A stretch of 64,000 nucleotides of DNA from Rubellimicrobium sp. (lineage in GTDB: Bacteria; Pseudomonadota; Alphaproteobacteria; Rhodobacterales; Rhodobacteraceae): NCBI GenBank assembly GCA_019454835.1, contig JACFNP010000005.1:1-64000 (forward strand). Reading direction: 5' to 3'. A program made the position numbers and the translations under genes. This document shows, piece after piece, positions 28,801-36,538 of the stretch (the first letter of the stretch is position 1; every line of letters begins with the position of its first letter). The notes under the pieces were generated by a model. That model was not told where the DNA came from. It did not search any database and saw only the letters and a list, made by a program, of their open reading frames with translations.

Positions 28801-31800
28801 CGACGGCGGCACGGCGGGCGACGTTTCCGTCACCGCGCGTGCCGACATCACCGTCAGCACCGATCCGGCGGCCATCGTGGACCCGGACGCCATCGACGAC
28901 TTTGAACGCAAGCTGCGCGGCCTGTTCGGCGACGGGGTGATGAACGAGCTTGTGAACAGCGCGGTTGACGGGATCGACTCGCTGGTCGCCAGCAAGGGCC
29001 TGCGCGGCCTGTTCGTCGATCTCGGCCTGTTGCGCGGCGACGCGCCGCCCGAGACCGAAGGTTCCGCCGGGCTGCTGGCGCAGAGCATCGGCGGCGGCGG
29101 CGGCAACGGCGGGCTGAACGTCTCGGGCGGCATCGCGCTGAGCCGTGACGGCGACATTCCCTCGATCACCTTCGGCATCGGCGGCTTTGGTGGCGCGGGG
29201 AACACCTCGGGCGATGTGACCGTGGTGCAGGAGGGCACCATCACCGTTGCGGGCAACTGGAAGCACGGCATCCTTGCGCAAAGCATCGGCGGCGGCGGCG
29301 GCAACGGCGGGCTGAACGTCAGCGGGCAACTGAACTGGGAAGGTTCGGGCAAGTCGAACGGCGCCACCGACCTGAGCATCGTCGCCGGTCTGGGCGGCTG
29401 GGGCGGCGGCGGGGCGCGCGCGGGCGACGTGTCGGTGACCTCGACCGGCGCGATCACGACCAACGGCTACCACGCGCGCGGCATCTTCGCCCAAAGCATC
29501 GGCGGCGGCGGCGGCACCGGCGGCATCAATGTCACGGCGGTCGGCGCCAAGGACAGCTCGCCCGTCGCCATCGGGGTCGGCGGCTTTGGCGGCAGCGGCG
29601 ACGATGCGGGCAATGTCATCGTGCTGCGCGGCACGGCGGATGCGGCGGCGGGGCGGATCCTGACCAACGGCAACGGCAGCCACGGGATCGAGGCGTCCAG
29701 CATCGGCGGCGGCGGCGGCGATGCGGGCGTGAACGCGGTGATCGGCGTCAGCAAGACCAGCGGAAGCAGCAGCGGTGGCGGCGGTGGCGGTTCGGGCGAA
29801 CGCAACGTGCCCACGAACACCGGCGTCGATGACAGCGTCATCAGCAATTACAACGCGGTGCTCGACCAGCTTGAAGGCCGCACCGGCACCGCGCCCTCGG
29901 GCGGTGGCAGCAGCAATTCGACCAATTCGGCGGTGATCGCGGTGGGCGGCTCGGCGGGCAATGCCGGGAACGGCGGCACGGTCGAGGTGACGGAGTTCGG
30001 CGACATCGAGACGCTGGGCGAGCGCAGCCACGGCATCATCGCCCAGAGCATCGGCGGCGGCGGCGGCAACGCGGCGATGAACCTTGGCCTGATCTTCGAG
30101 CTTGGCGAAAAAGGCGGGAACCGGGGCTTCGGCCTGGCCGTCGGCGGCGCGGGCGGCGAGGGCGGCACCGGCGGGGCGGTGACGGTCAGCCACACCGGCG
30201 ACATCCTTACCCACGGACAGGAATCCTGGGGCATCTTCGCCCAGTCGGTCGGCGGCGGCGGCGGCAATGCAAGCTGGGATTCGCTGACCCAGGGCGGTGA
30301 GGGTGGCAATATCGGCATCGTCATCGGCCGCGAGGGCGGCACGGGCGGCGCGGCGGGCGATGTCTCGGTCACCTCGAACGGGCAGGTCGTGACCATCGGC
30401 GACCGCAGCCACGGCATCTTTGCCCAGAGCATCGGCAACGGCGGCGGCAATTCCGGCACGGTCGGCGTGACCGTGGGCCGCGCCGGGACCGAGGACCGGA
30501 CCGGCAACACGCTGGGCATGAAGGTCGGGCTTCAGGGCGGCACGGGCGGCAGCGCCGGGGCGGTCAGCGTGACGGCGGACGGTCTGGTCTTCACGCATGG
30601 CGACGATGCGCGCGGCATCTTCGCGCAATCGGTCGGCGGCGGCGGCGGCACCGGCGGCGCGGCGGGTGGCGGCGCGGCGGGGGCCAATGCCAATTCCTAT
30701 TCGATCAGCGTCGGCGGCACGGGCGGCAGCGGCGGCCTGTCCGGTCCGGTCACGGTCACGAGCCTGGCAAATATCGGCACCCTCGGCGCCCGCTCCGAAG
30801 GCATCTTCGCCCAGTCGGTCGGCGGCGGCGGCGGCACCGGCGGCGCGGTGTCCAGCGGCCTGACGGTGACCAGCGAGATCGTGACCAACGTGAAGGGATC
30901 GGCCACCGGCACCACGGTCTCGGTGAACATCGGCGGCAGCGGCGGCAGCGGCATGCACGGCGGCGCGGTCACCGTCAGCAGCGCCGGGCGGATCGGCACG
31001 GCGGGCGAGGGATCGCACGGCATCCGCGCGCAATCGGTCGGCGGCGGCGGCGGCGACAGCGGTCTGGTCGAGAACCGGATCGTCAACCTGCGCTCGGAAA
31101 TCGACACCACGGTGAACTTCTCGATCGGCGGCGCGGCGGGTTCCGGCGCGGCGGGTGGTGCGGTCGGCGTGACGAACACCGGCGGCATCCTTACCGCAGG
31201 CGACCGCGCCGCCGGGATCGTCGCGCAGAGCGTCGGCGGCGGCGGCGGCAATGCCGGGCATGTGCAGAACATCATCGTCGGGGCCGAGGCCGCGAACAGC
31301 ACCCGCAACGCCTTTCTCATCGGCGGCGCGGGCGGCACCGGCGGCACCGGCGGCGCGGTCACGGTGACGAATGAGGCCGCTGCGTCGATCTGGACCCTTG
31401 GCGCGGAAAGCTACGGCATCTTCGCACAATCGGTCGGCGGTGGCGGCGGCAGCGGCTCGGACGTGCAGAACTTCTCGGTGGTCACCAAGGGCAGCGGCGA
31501 CACCGCGCAATCGCTGAACCTCGCCATCGGCGGCTCGGGCGGCACCGGCGGCGCGGGCGGTCTGGTCGCGGTCACCAACGCCGGGCTGATCCATACCGAA
31601 GGCGCCCGTGCGCATGGCATCCTTGCGCAATCGGTCGGCGGCGGCGGCGGCAACGGCGGCACCACGATCACCGGCACCGTGCGGCTGAAGCCGGGGACCG
31701 AGGCCGATCCGTCGCTCGCGCTGGCGCTGGGCGGCTCGGGCGGCACCGGCGGCGTGGGCGGCACGGTGAATGTTGCCAACAGCGGCACCATCGAGGTGCT

Positions 31801-34800
31801 GGGCGACGGCGCCTTCGGCATCCTCGCGCAGAGCGTGGGCGGCGGCGGCGGCAATGGCGGCATGGCGGTGAACCTGACCCTGTCGGGTCTGGCCTCGCTG
31901 AAAGACCCGGTCTCGCAGCTTAGCCGCGTGGCGCTGGGCGGTTCGGGCGGCACCGGCGCGGACGGCGGCGACGTGACGGTGACGAACAGCGGCAGCATCT
32001 ATGTCGGCGGCGACAACGGCTATGGCATCCTTGCCCAGTCGGTCGGCGGCGGCGGCGGCAATGCCGGGCTGTCGGTCTCGACCTCGCTGCTCTCGGTCGC
32101 GGACAGCATCTTCAACACCGCCCTTGGCGCCCGCGACGGCACCAGCGGCACCGCCGGAAAAGTCACGGTCCACAGTACCGGCGACATCATCATGGAGGGT
32201 GCGGGCGGGCAGGCGATCCTGGCGCAGTCGGTGAACGGCGGCGGCGGCAATGTGGACGTGTTCCTCGACTTCGCCCCGGTGGGCGAGGAGCCGGAACCTG
32301 GGTCGGACGTGACCGACATTCTCTACAACCTTGCCATGGGCGCGGTCGGCCTGAAGGCCGGTGCGGCGGGCAGCGATGTGTCGCAGACGCATACTGGCAA
32401 CATCACCTCCACAGGCGCGGGGTCTGCCGGGTCACAGATCCAGAGCATTGGCGGCGGTGGCGGCAATGCCCGGCTGACGGTTCTGGGCACCGGCGACAAC
32501 GGCTTCGACTTCAGCGCGGTGCTGGGCGCGGTGGAAACCGACAATGCGGGCGGCGGCAATCTGGGCGGCAGCCATACCGGCAACATTTTCACCACGGGCG
32601 GACAGTCGACCGGCGCGCTTGGCCAGAGCATCGGCGGCGGCGGCGGCAGCCTGCTGCTGGCTGCATCGGGCGGCACCGGCAAGGTGACGCTGGGGGCCGA
32701 TCCGTCCTATTTCAACGCGGGCGGCGCGATAGACCGCAGCTTTGACGGCAATGTCACGACATCGGACGTGCGGTCCATCGCGCATCTGGTGCAGTCCATC
32801 GGCGCGGGCGGCGGACTCGTCCTCTCGACCGGGCTGGATCATCTCTACACCACCATCGGCGCCACCGACGGCTCGACCGGCGACGGCGGTGCGGTCACCT
32901 ATGCGATCACCGGCGACGTGCTGACCTTTGGCGAGCGTTCGCACGGCGTCGTGCTGCAAAGCATCGGCGGCGGCGGCGGCATGGTGCTGAGCGATCTTGC
33001 GCCCGGCGCGGTGACCGTCACCCCGAGCAGCAACAACGGCGGCAGCGGCGGCGCGATCACGCTGACCAGCAGGGGTCATGTCGCGGTCGAAGGCGCCGAT
33101 GCGGTCGGCATCCTTGCACAAAGCCTTGGCGGCGGCGGCGGCAGCGTCGATGCGGTGTTCCGCGGCAGCGCGGGCGGCGCGGGGTCCGGCGGCGCGATCA
33201 GCCTGACGCAGGCCGGCAACGTCATGGCGACCGGCGAAGGCGGCATCGCGGTGATGGCGCAATCGGCCGGAGCGGACGGGGCGGGGGGCAACATCAGCGT
33301 TGCGCTGGACGGCGTGGTGATCGGCGGCAGCGGTGACGGCGAACCGGGTGCGGCTGGCGCGGCATCGGGCGGCACGGCGGCCATCGTCATCGACGGCGGC
33401 GCGACCAATACCGTCACGCTGGGCGCGGACAGCTTCCTCATGGCGCTGAACGACCGCATCCTGAGCGGTGGCGCAGGCGACGAGGCCGTGACGCTGCAGG
33501 GTGGCGGGGTCGGCAATGTCGATCTGGGCGGCGGCGTGAACAACTTCACCATCGCCAAAGACGCCAGCTTCACCGCGCTCGACCGGGTGCTGCTGGGCGA
33601 CGACGGGCTGTGGCAGGTGAACGGCAACCTGTTCCTGGGAGGCGCGGCGTATCTGACGGAGGAACCGCTGTCCTACAACATCGGGTCGGAAGCCTTCGGC
33701 GTCACCACACTGGTCAGCCAGACCACCACGGTCACCGGCGAGCTGAAATTCACCAGCACCGCCACCTATTCGCCCGATGTCTATTTCCTGCAAAGCGGCG
33801 CCTACGGCGGCCTGAGCGACCTCATCAACGTCTCGGGCGATGCCACCATCGCCGGGACGGTGAAGCCGCAACTGCGCCTGCTGGAACGCACCCTGCCGCT
33901 GGTCATCATCGACACCGACGGCACCAGCGACGACACCGGCACCACCGTCATCGGCACCCCGGTCCTGACCTACACCATCGGCCTGAACGGCCCGACCGGC
34001 GACGGCAGCACCATCGATCTGCTGGTGTCGGCCGATTTCACCATGGACGGCATGACGAACAACCAGCGCCGCACCGCGCTCCAGTTCAACCATATCCTCG
34101 AGGGGCAGGGCTCGCAGGCGATGGGGCCGATGTTCACCCTGATCGCGCTGATGGAGGACGAGGCCGACATCATCGACGCCATCGACCGGCTCGGCTCCGA
34201 GGACTATGCCGCCACGCTGGTCGAAGCGCGCGGGGCGCTCTTGCAGTTCTCGGACGAGATGCTGACCTGCGAGCGCGAATTGCCCGAGGGCGGCTGCTCG
34301 TGGCTGCGGTTCCAGGGGCATGAGCTGACCTACGGCGCCAATGACGAATGGCGTGCGCTGGGGTCGCATTCGCGCGGGCTGTCGGGCGGGGTGCGGGTGC
34401 CGCTGCGCGATGATCTGGCCATCGGCCTCGGCGCGCGGATCGAGGAATTCACCATGACCAGCGGCGAGCGTTTTCGTGCCGAAGGCGCGCGGCTGTCGCT
34501 GGGGGTCTCGCTGATGCGGACGGTCGGGCCATGGACGATCTACGGCATGGCGACCGGCTCGAGCGGCAGCTACAAGACCGAGCGCGTCATCGGCATCAGC
34601 GGTGCGCTGATCGACGGCATCCCGGTCGAGGCGGGCACCGTCACCGCGCGGCAGGAGGTAACCTCGCTGAACCTGCGCGCGGGCGTGACCTATGACGCCG
34701 ATCTCGGGCGCGGCTTCTACCTGCAACCCGGCGTGCGGCTTGACGCGACGCATCTTCATTCCGCCGCCACGACCGAGGCGGGCAGCGACTTTGGCCTCGT

Positions 34801-35146
34801 GCTGGCCGGGACCGGCGAATGGGTGACGACGCTGACTCCGTCGGTCGAGTTCGGCTTCGGGCAGGCCACGGCGTCGGGCGGCAACCTGCGGGCCTACGGG
34901 CGGCTCGAGGTCAGCCTTGCCGACCGCGACAGCCTGTTCATCAACGCGACCTTCCCCGGCGCCAGCATGGCGGACGGGCTGTTCACGAACGACAGCCAGT
35001 TCGGCCGCGAGACATGGCGCGCCGAGGCGGGCGTGACCTACACCAGCGGCGACGGCAGCCGGTTCGTGAATGCCGCCGTCCGCCACGAATGGGGCGACCG
35101 GGGTTCGGCGGATTCGCTGAGCATCAGCGCCGGGTTCAGATTCTGA
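22889..35146 (+). CDS. Giant glycine-rich autotransporter adhesin (4085 residues)
   Basis: One unbroken frame of 4085 codons. Residues 1-32 are a signal peptide (cleavage after AYA). A proline-rich segment and a small non-repeat domain run to about residue 150. The passenger then carries about 47 recognisable repeats of roughly 55-80 residues, each marked by GI(L/F)AQS(V/I)GGGGGNGG and a preceding ETxG turn, the pattern of a long beta-helix. Two inserts break the rhythm: a charged helical one at 28856-29065 (DDFERKLRGLFGDGVMNEL) and a Ser/Gly/Asn one at 29760-29940. The last 300 or so residues are the translocator barrel, ending in GFRF, with two cysteines before it (LTCERELPEGGCSWLRF). It should be secreted by the type V route and displayed at the cell surface. 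Substrate or partner is unknown. The very repetitive DNA could be misassembled in copy number. Confidence 0.9.
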   Translation: MRGCARHDLRRNLRSTISLFAVLLWLGAPAYADDPPPPPAPSATSTMGQEVTNPATGDPTTVSGFLYDPAGTPTAGNVAFVRTADGYTFLVKTANQTFYNNDTPPVAYHIDSISSSGVATVTVTSAVEGQDTLPTFTMATVMNAETYTAYFVSTGSPGEVTPAVNVTGPDGVQQVVTGNGGSNGHAGALVVPPGSGGRGQDGPGQTVTLNADVNATTRHGWEVGSVGGKGGNGGNSYLNVWSGRPGGDGGAGGTVNATQGASSDIVTSGANHYGIFAYSRSGRAGNGGSGYGAPGGGQGGHSSDGGSVTVNQYGHIQTSGDASHGIFALSVSNNGGDSGSQWGLGGSSSAGGTGGNGGAVNVITHGGATILTTGDFAVGILGQSVGGTGGSAGSSNNLIVSLPGSGAMGGTGGTVSITNGGTIETQGLGSHGILAQSLGGSGGSGGGAWGLVALGGQGDAGGSGSAVTVTNGATGSILTGGAGAYGILAQSIGGSGGSGSNAGGLVAIGGNGAGAGNGAAVTVSNLGRIETTGERARGIVAQSIGGGGGDGGNTGGMVSVGGRGGAGGAGGAVSVTNDGVIVTAGDDATGILAQSVGGGGGNGGSAGAVGAFVGVAVGGTGGSGGNGGEVTVALTDTDATQPSSIRTEGDRAYGVIAQSVGGGGGNGGGAVSVAVGYIGAAAVAVGGSGGSGGAGGKVTLTGGGATSIQTGGADSIGVLAQSVGGGGGNGGYAVSVALAGGETVAAGLAVSVGGSGGSGGAGGNVLAGTLTGTALTGAGLEGSVLTTGERSAGVVLQSVGGGGGNGGLSVAVSGAAAGAVAGNVSVAVGGAGSVGGAGGEVRGRIDADVTTKAGYSTGILAQSVGGGGGNGGGSIAAGISGAGAGAGAISVGVGGAGASASSGGLVELIAGGDTIRTEGAFSTGIIAQSIGGGGGNGGYSVAASAAGAGTGAGAINVGLGGAGGGGGAGGNVTATVSANVTTLGANSGAILAQSVGGGGGNGGFNVTAGIAGAGTGAGAISVGLGGAGGAGGHAGTVTATVTGNVETTGARSAGVVAQSIGGGGGNGGFSVSAAGAGAGTGAGAVAVGLGGGGGTGGNAASVTADVSGTILTRGFASGGLVAQSIGGGGGNGGFSVDAALSGAGTGAGAVGVGLGGSGAGGGAGGSVTATARDAIETQGASSAGFLAQSVGGGGGAGGFNVTAGAAGAGTGAGAIGVGLGGSGAGGGAGGKVTATANGTILTDGFASAGFIAQSIGGGGGSGGFNVSAAIAGAGEGAGAISVGLGGSGGGGGNGGTVTATTTSGVETHGAASVGILAQSVGGGGGSGGFDVSAGVAGAGESAGAISVGLGGSGAGGGSGGSVTLDVTNDVRTQGAYSGAVIAQSIGGGGGSGGFNVSGAGAGAGTGAAALGVGIGGGGGAGSSGGAVTSHVTGTLVTAGAHSGGLLVQSVGGGGGSGGMNISGALSFAGTGSGAVAVGIGGWGGAGGTGGVVGSTYAGETSTTGAWAPGLVAQSIGGGGGNGGMNIASSISVAPDVSVGVSIGVGGFGGSGGAAGNVTHDATGHVRTAGADSTGVLTQSLGGGGGNGGMNVSGSVTLAKDAGAAIGIGIGGFGGGGADAGASTQASFTGGVRTAGARSSAIITQSIGGGGGNGGIDIAGAVNLSKGSGGAATFGLGGFGGGAGNGGAVTSRVTAGTTAGDAFVTLGDHSTAILAQSLGGGGGVGGLNVSGAVNVTGQSGAAVALGVGGFGGGGGNSAAVTLDVTGDVATFGNRSDGVVAQSLGGGGGNGGVNISGAVDLSKPGGGSNAFSVAIGVGGFGGDGGDAGNVHLGYTGTLVAQPRTLDSNGNVTGVVNAGQASGLIAQSVGGGGGNGGINVSAGVTINNKPGSGQSSGQSYAVLVGLGGFGGGGGDAGNVDVAVGAGSTIVAHGIGASGIFAQSVGGGGGNGGLNVSGGIVSDSSFIAGVGGFGGDGGTAGDVSVTARADITVSTDPAAIVDPDAIDDFERKLRGLFGDGVMNELVNSAVDGIDSLVASKGLRGLFVDLGLLRGDAPPETEGSAGLLAQSIGGGGGNGGLNVSGGIALSRDGDIPSITFGIGGFGGAGNTSGDVTVVQEGTITVAGNWKHGILAQSIGGGGGNGGLNVSGQLNWEGSGKSNGATDLSIVAGLGGWGGGGARAGDVSVTSTGAITTNGYHARGIFAQSIGGGGGTGGINVTAVGAKDSSPVAIGVGGFGGSGDDAGNVIVLRGTADAAAGRILTNGNGSHGIEASSIGGGGGDAGVNAVIGVSKTSGSSSGGGGGGSGERNVPTNTGVDDSVISNYNAVLDQLEGRTGTAPSGGGSSNSTNSAVIAVGGSAGNAGNGGTVEVTEFGDIETLGERSHGIIAQSIGGGGGNAAMNLGLIFELGEKGGNRGFGLAVGGAGGEGGTGGAVTVSHTGDILTHGQESWGIFAQSVGGGGGNASWDSLTQGGEGGNIGIVIGREGGTGGAAGDVSVTSNGQVVTIGDRSHGIFAQSIGNGGGNSGTVGVTVGRAGTEDRTGNTLGMKVGLQGGTGGSAGAVSVTADGLVFTHGDDARGIFAQSVGGGGGTGGAAGGGAAGANANSYSISVGGTGGSGGLSGPVTVTSLANIGTLGARSEGIFAQSVGGGGGTGGAVSSGLTVTSEIVTNVKGSATGTTVSVNIGGSGGSGMHGGAVTVSSAGRIGTAGEGSHGIRAQSVGGGGGDSGLVENRIVNLRSEIDTTVNFSIGGAAGSGAAGGAVGVTNTGGILTAGDRAAGIVAQSVGGGGGNAGHVQNIIVGAEAANSTRNAFLIGGAGGTGGTGGAVTVTNEAAASIWTLGAESYGIFAQSVGGGGGSGSDVQNFSVVTKGSGDTAQSLNLAIGGSGGTGGAGGLVAVTNAGLIHTEGARAHGILAQSVGGGGGNGGTTITGTVRLKPGTEADPSLALALGGSGGTGGVGGTVNVANSGTIEVLGDGAFGILAQSVGGGGGNGGMAVNLTLSGLASLKDPVSQLSRVALGGSGGTGADGGDVTVTNSGSIYVGGDNGYGILAQSVGGGGGNAGLSVSTSLLSVADSIFNTALGARDGTSGTAGKVTVHSTGDIIMEGAGGQAILAQSVNGGGGNVDVFLDFAPVGEEPEPGSDVTDILYNLAMGAVGLKAGAAGSDVSQTHTGNITSTGAGSAGSQIQSIGGGGGNARLTVLGTGDNGFDFSAVLGAVETDNAGGGNLGGSHTGNIFTTGGQSTGALGQSIGGGGGSLLLAASGGTGKVTLGADPSYFNAGGAIDRSFDGNVTTSDVRSIAHLVQSIGAGGGLVLSTGLDHLYTTIGATDGSTGDGGAVTYAITGDVLTFGERSHGVVLQSIGGGGGMVLSDLAPGAVTVTPSSNNGGSGGAITLTSRGHVAVEGADAVGILAQSLGGGGGSVDAVFRGSAGGAGSGGAISLTQAGNVMATGEGGIAVMAQSAGADGAGGNISVALDGVVIGGSGDGEPGAAGAASGGTAAIVIDGGATNTVTLGADSFLMALNDRILSGGAGDEAVTLQGGGVGNVDLGGGVNNFTIAKDASFTALDRVLLGDDGLWQVNGNLFLGGAAYLTEEPLSYNIGSEAFGVTTLVSQTTTVTGELKFTSTATYSPDVYFLQSGAYGGLSDLINVSGDATIAGTVKPQLRLLERTLPLVIIDTDGTSDDTGTTVIGTPVLTYTIGLNGPTGDGSTIDLLVSADFTMDGMTNNQRRTALQFNHILEGQGSQAMGPMFTLIALMEDEADIIDAIDRLGSEDYAATLVEARGALLQFSDEMLTCERELPEGGCSWLRFQGHELTYGANDEWRALGSHSRGLSGGVRVPLRDDLAIGLGARIEEFTMTSGERFRAEGARLSLGVSLMRTVGPWTIYGMATGSSGSYKTERVIGISGALIDGIPVEAGTVTARQEVTSLNLRAGVTYDADLGRGFYLQPGVRLDATHLHSAATTEAGSDFGLVLAGTGEWVTTLTPSVEFGFGQATASGGNLRAYGRLEVSLADRDSLFINATFPGASMADGLFTNDSQFGRETWRAEAGVTYTSGDGSRFVNAAVRHEWGDRGSADSLSISAGFRF

Positions 35147-35159
35147 AGGAAGGAACGAC

Positions 35160-35684
35160 ATGCGACTGGTCAGGACGGGCGCTCTGGCGCTGACGCTGGT
35201 GATGGCGGCGGGCACGGCAATGGCGCAGGAGGCGCCCGAGGCGGCGGACCCGCCGCAGGCACCGGCGGCGCCGATGTGGCTGGTGTCGTGCTCGAACCAG
35301 ATGCAGCCCGACACGCTGGTCTGCGAGGTGTCGCAGAGCATCGTTCTCACCGATGATGCCGGTCGCAGCCAGCGCATCGCCACCGCCGCCTTCCTGCGCG
35401 CCGCCGGGAGCACCGAGACGACGGCGGTCTTCACCTTTCCCTACGAGATCGACCTGACGCGCGCGCCGGTCCTGTCGGTGGACGGCGCCGATCTGGGCAG
35501 CCTTGCCTGGCAAAGCTGCGACGCGCAGGGCTGCTATGCCAGCGGCCCGGTCGCGGAGGACTGGCTGGATGTGCTGCGCAGCGGCGAGGCACTGGTGGCC
35601 CATCTGCGCGCGCGCAACGGGCAGGACTACGACTTCAACTTCCAGCTTCAGGATCTGGCCCCGGCAATGACCGTGCTGCCCTGA
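35160..35684 (+). CDS. Invasion-associated locus B (IalB) family periplasmic protein
   Basis: 174 residues starting 13 bases after the autotransporter with AAGGAAGGAA as ribosome site. Signal peptide to AMAQ. The mature protein has the IalB pattern of two cysteine pairs, SCSNQMQPDTLVCEV and WQSCDAQGCYAS. The family is periplasmic or surface-linked in alphaproteobacteria, and its name comes from Bartonella. Its molecular role is unknown. Being in one operon with the adhesin suggests help in surface display or folding, which is inference. Confidence 0.88.
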   Translation: MRLVRTGALALTLVMAAGTAMAQEAPEAADPPQAPAAPMWLVSCSNQMQPDTLVCEVSQSIVLTDDAGRSQRIATAAFLRAAGSTETTAVFTFPYEIDLTRAPVLSVDGADLGSLAWQSCDAQGCYASGPVAEDWLDVLRSGEALVAHLRARNGQDYDFNFQLQDLAPAMTVLP

Positions 35685-35711
35685 CCGCCGGGGCAGGCGG
35701 GGGCTTCAGAG

Positions 35712-35787
35712 CGGGTCGCGTTTTCATGGACTCGGCGGACGCGGTCGCGTGGATTGCTGCGTTGCCTGCGGCGCCTCGCAATGACGG
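35712..35787. repeat. Half copy of the palindromic repeat with a second shared motif
   Basis: 35749-35787 matches the right half of the repeat (GTGGATTGC, then GCGCCTCGCAATGACGG) and lacks the left half. 35712-35739 repeats the GCGTTTTCATGGAC stretch found after dnaE2 at 18180. No other feature is seen in the 35685-35838 gap. Confidence 0.65.
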
Positions 35788-35838
35788 AATCGCCCGGTTG
35801 CCCTGGCATCAAACGTTCCCGTTTGCCTGCGAAATGCT

Positions 35839-36534
35839 TCAGTCCAGCCGCCCGGCGGCGCGCTTCATGCGGATGAAGCTCATCGAGATGTGGCTGCGGT
35901 GGATCAGCGTCGCCGACCGGATGTCGCCGATGGCAAGCGGGCGCAGCACCTCGCCGACCTCGTGCTGGAATATCCGCGCCTCGGTGGCAACATCGACCTC
36001 GCCCGCCGCCATGGTTTTCAGCCACAGCCGCGAGGTCTGGAAGAACAGCCTCTCGCTGAAGACGCGCAGCGGCGCGTTGGTGGTGATCTGGTGGAACGCC
36101 CGGAAGAAGGCGAGGTTCAGTTCCCCGAAGCGGCGGCCTTCCGGGGCGGGGCTGTCGGCCAGTTCGCCCAGAAGGTCGCCGATCTCCTGCATCCGCGCCC
36201 AGAGTCCGGCATCGGGCTGCTGCGGCCCGAGGCGGCCCAGAAGGTCGGCCAGTTCGAGCCGCAGCTCGTAGACCGGCACGAGTTCCTCGAGGCTGACCTC
36301 GGTGACGAAGGTGCCGACGCCCTGTACCGACTGAAGCAGCCCCTCGCCCTCAAGCCGCACCAGCACCCGGCGCAGGGGCGTGCGGCTGACGCCGAATTCC
36401 TCGGCCAGCGCCTGTTCCGACAGCCGCGCGCCGGGCGGATAGTCGAGCAGGCAGATACGGGTCTGCAGGTCGGTGTGAATCCGCTCGAAGCGGTCGCGGG
36501 CGGTCTCGGGCTGCGGGGGGGAATCCAGGTCCAT
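35839..36534 (-). CDS. GntR-family regulator (FadR/FCD type)
   Basis: 231 residues from the ATG at 36534. N-terminal winged helix (GARLSEQALAEEFGVSRTPLRRVLVRLEGEGLL), then an all-helical FCD-type ligand domain (VYELRLELADLLGRL, FHQITTNAPLRVFSERLFF). It is the last gene of the left-going ectoine operon, four bases after the transporter gene. The usual ectoine regulator EnuR is a MocR-type fusion, so this is a different class. The palindromes TTGTGCACAA in the divergent promoter region fit the FadR-type operator shape TnGT...ACnA and are the likely targets. A longer reading from 36597 overlaps the previous gene. Confidence 0.86.
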   Translation of the reverse strand: MDLDSPPQPETARDRFERIHTDLQTRICLLDYPPGARLSEQALAEEFGVSRTPLRRVLVRLEGEGLLQSVQGVGTFVTEVSLEELVPVYELRLELADLLGRLGPQQPDAGLWARMQEIGDLLGELADSPAPEGRRFGELNLAFFRAFHQITTNAPLRVFSERLFFQTSRLWLKTMAAGEVDVATEARIFQHEVGEVLRPLAIGDIRSATLIHRSHISMSFIRMKRAAGRLD

Positions 36535-36538
36535 GCCG

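Noticed and set aside
26429-32392. Open frame of 1987 codons on the minus strand inside the adhesin gene, with similar ones at 22823-25987
   Set aside because: It mirrors the glycine repeats in GC-rich DNA and gives Ala/Asp/Arg-rich low-complexity protein with no domain, ribosome site or signal. It is an antisense shadow.
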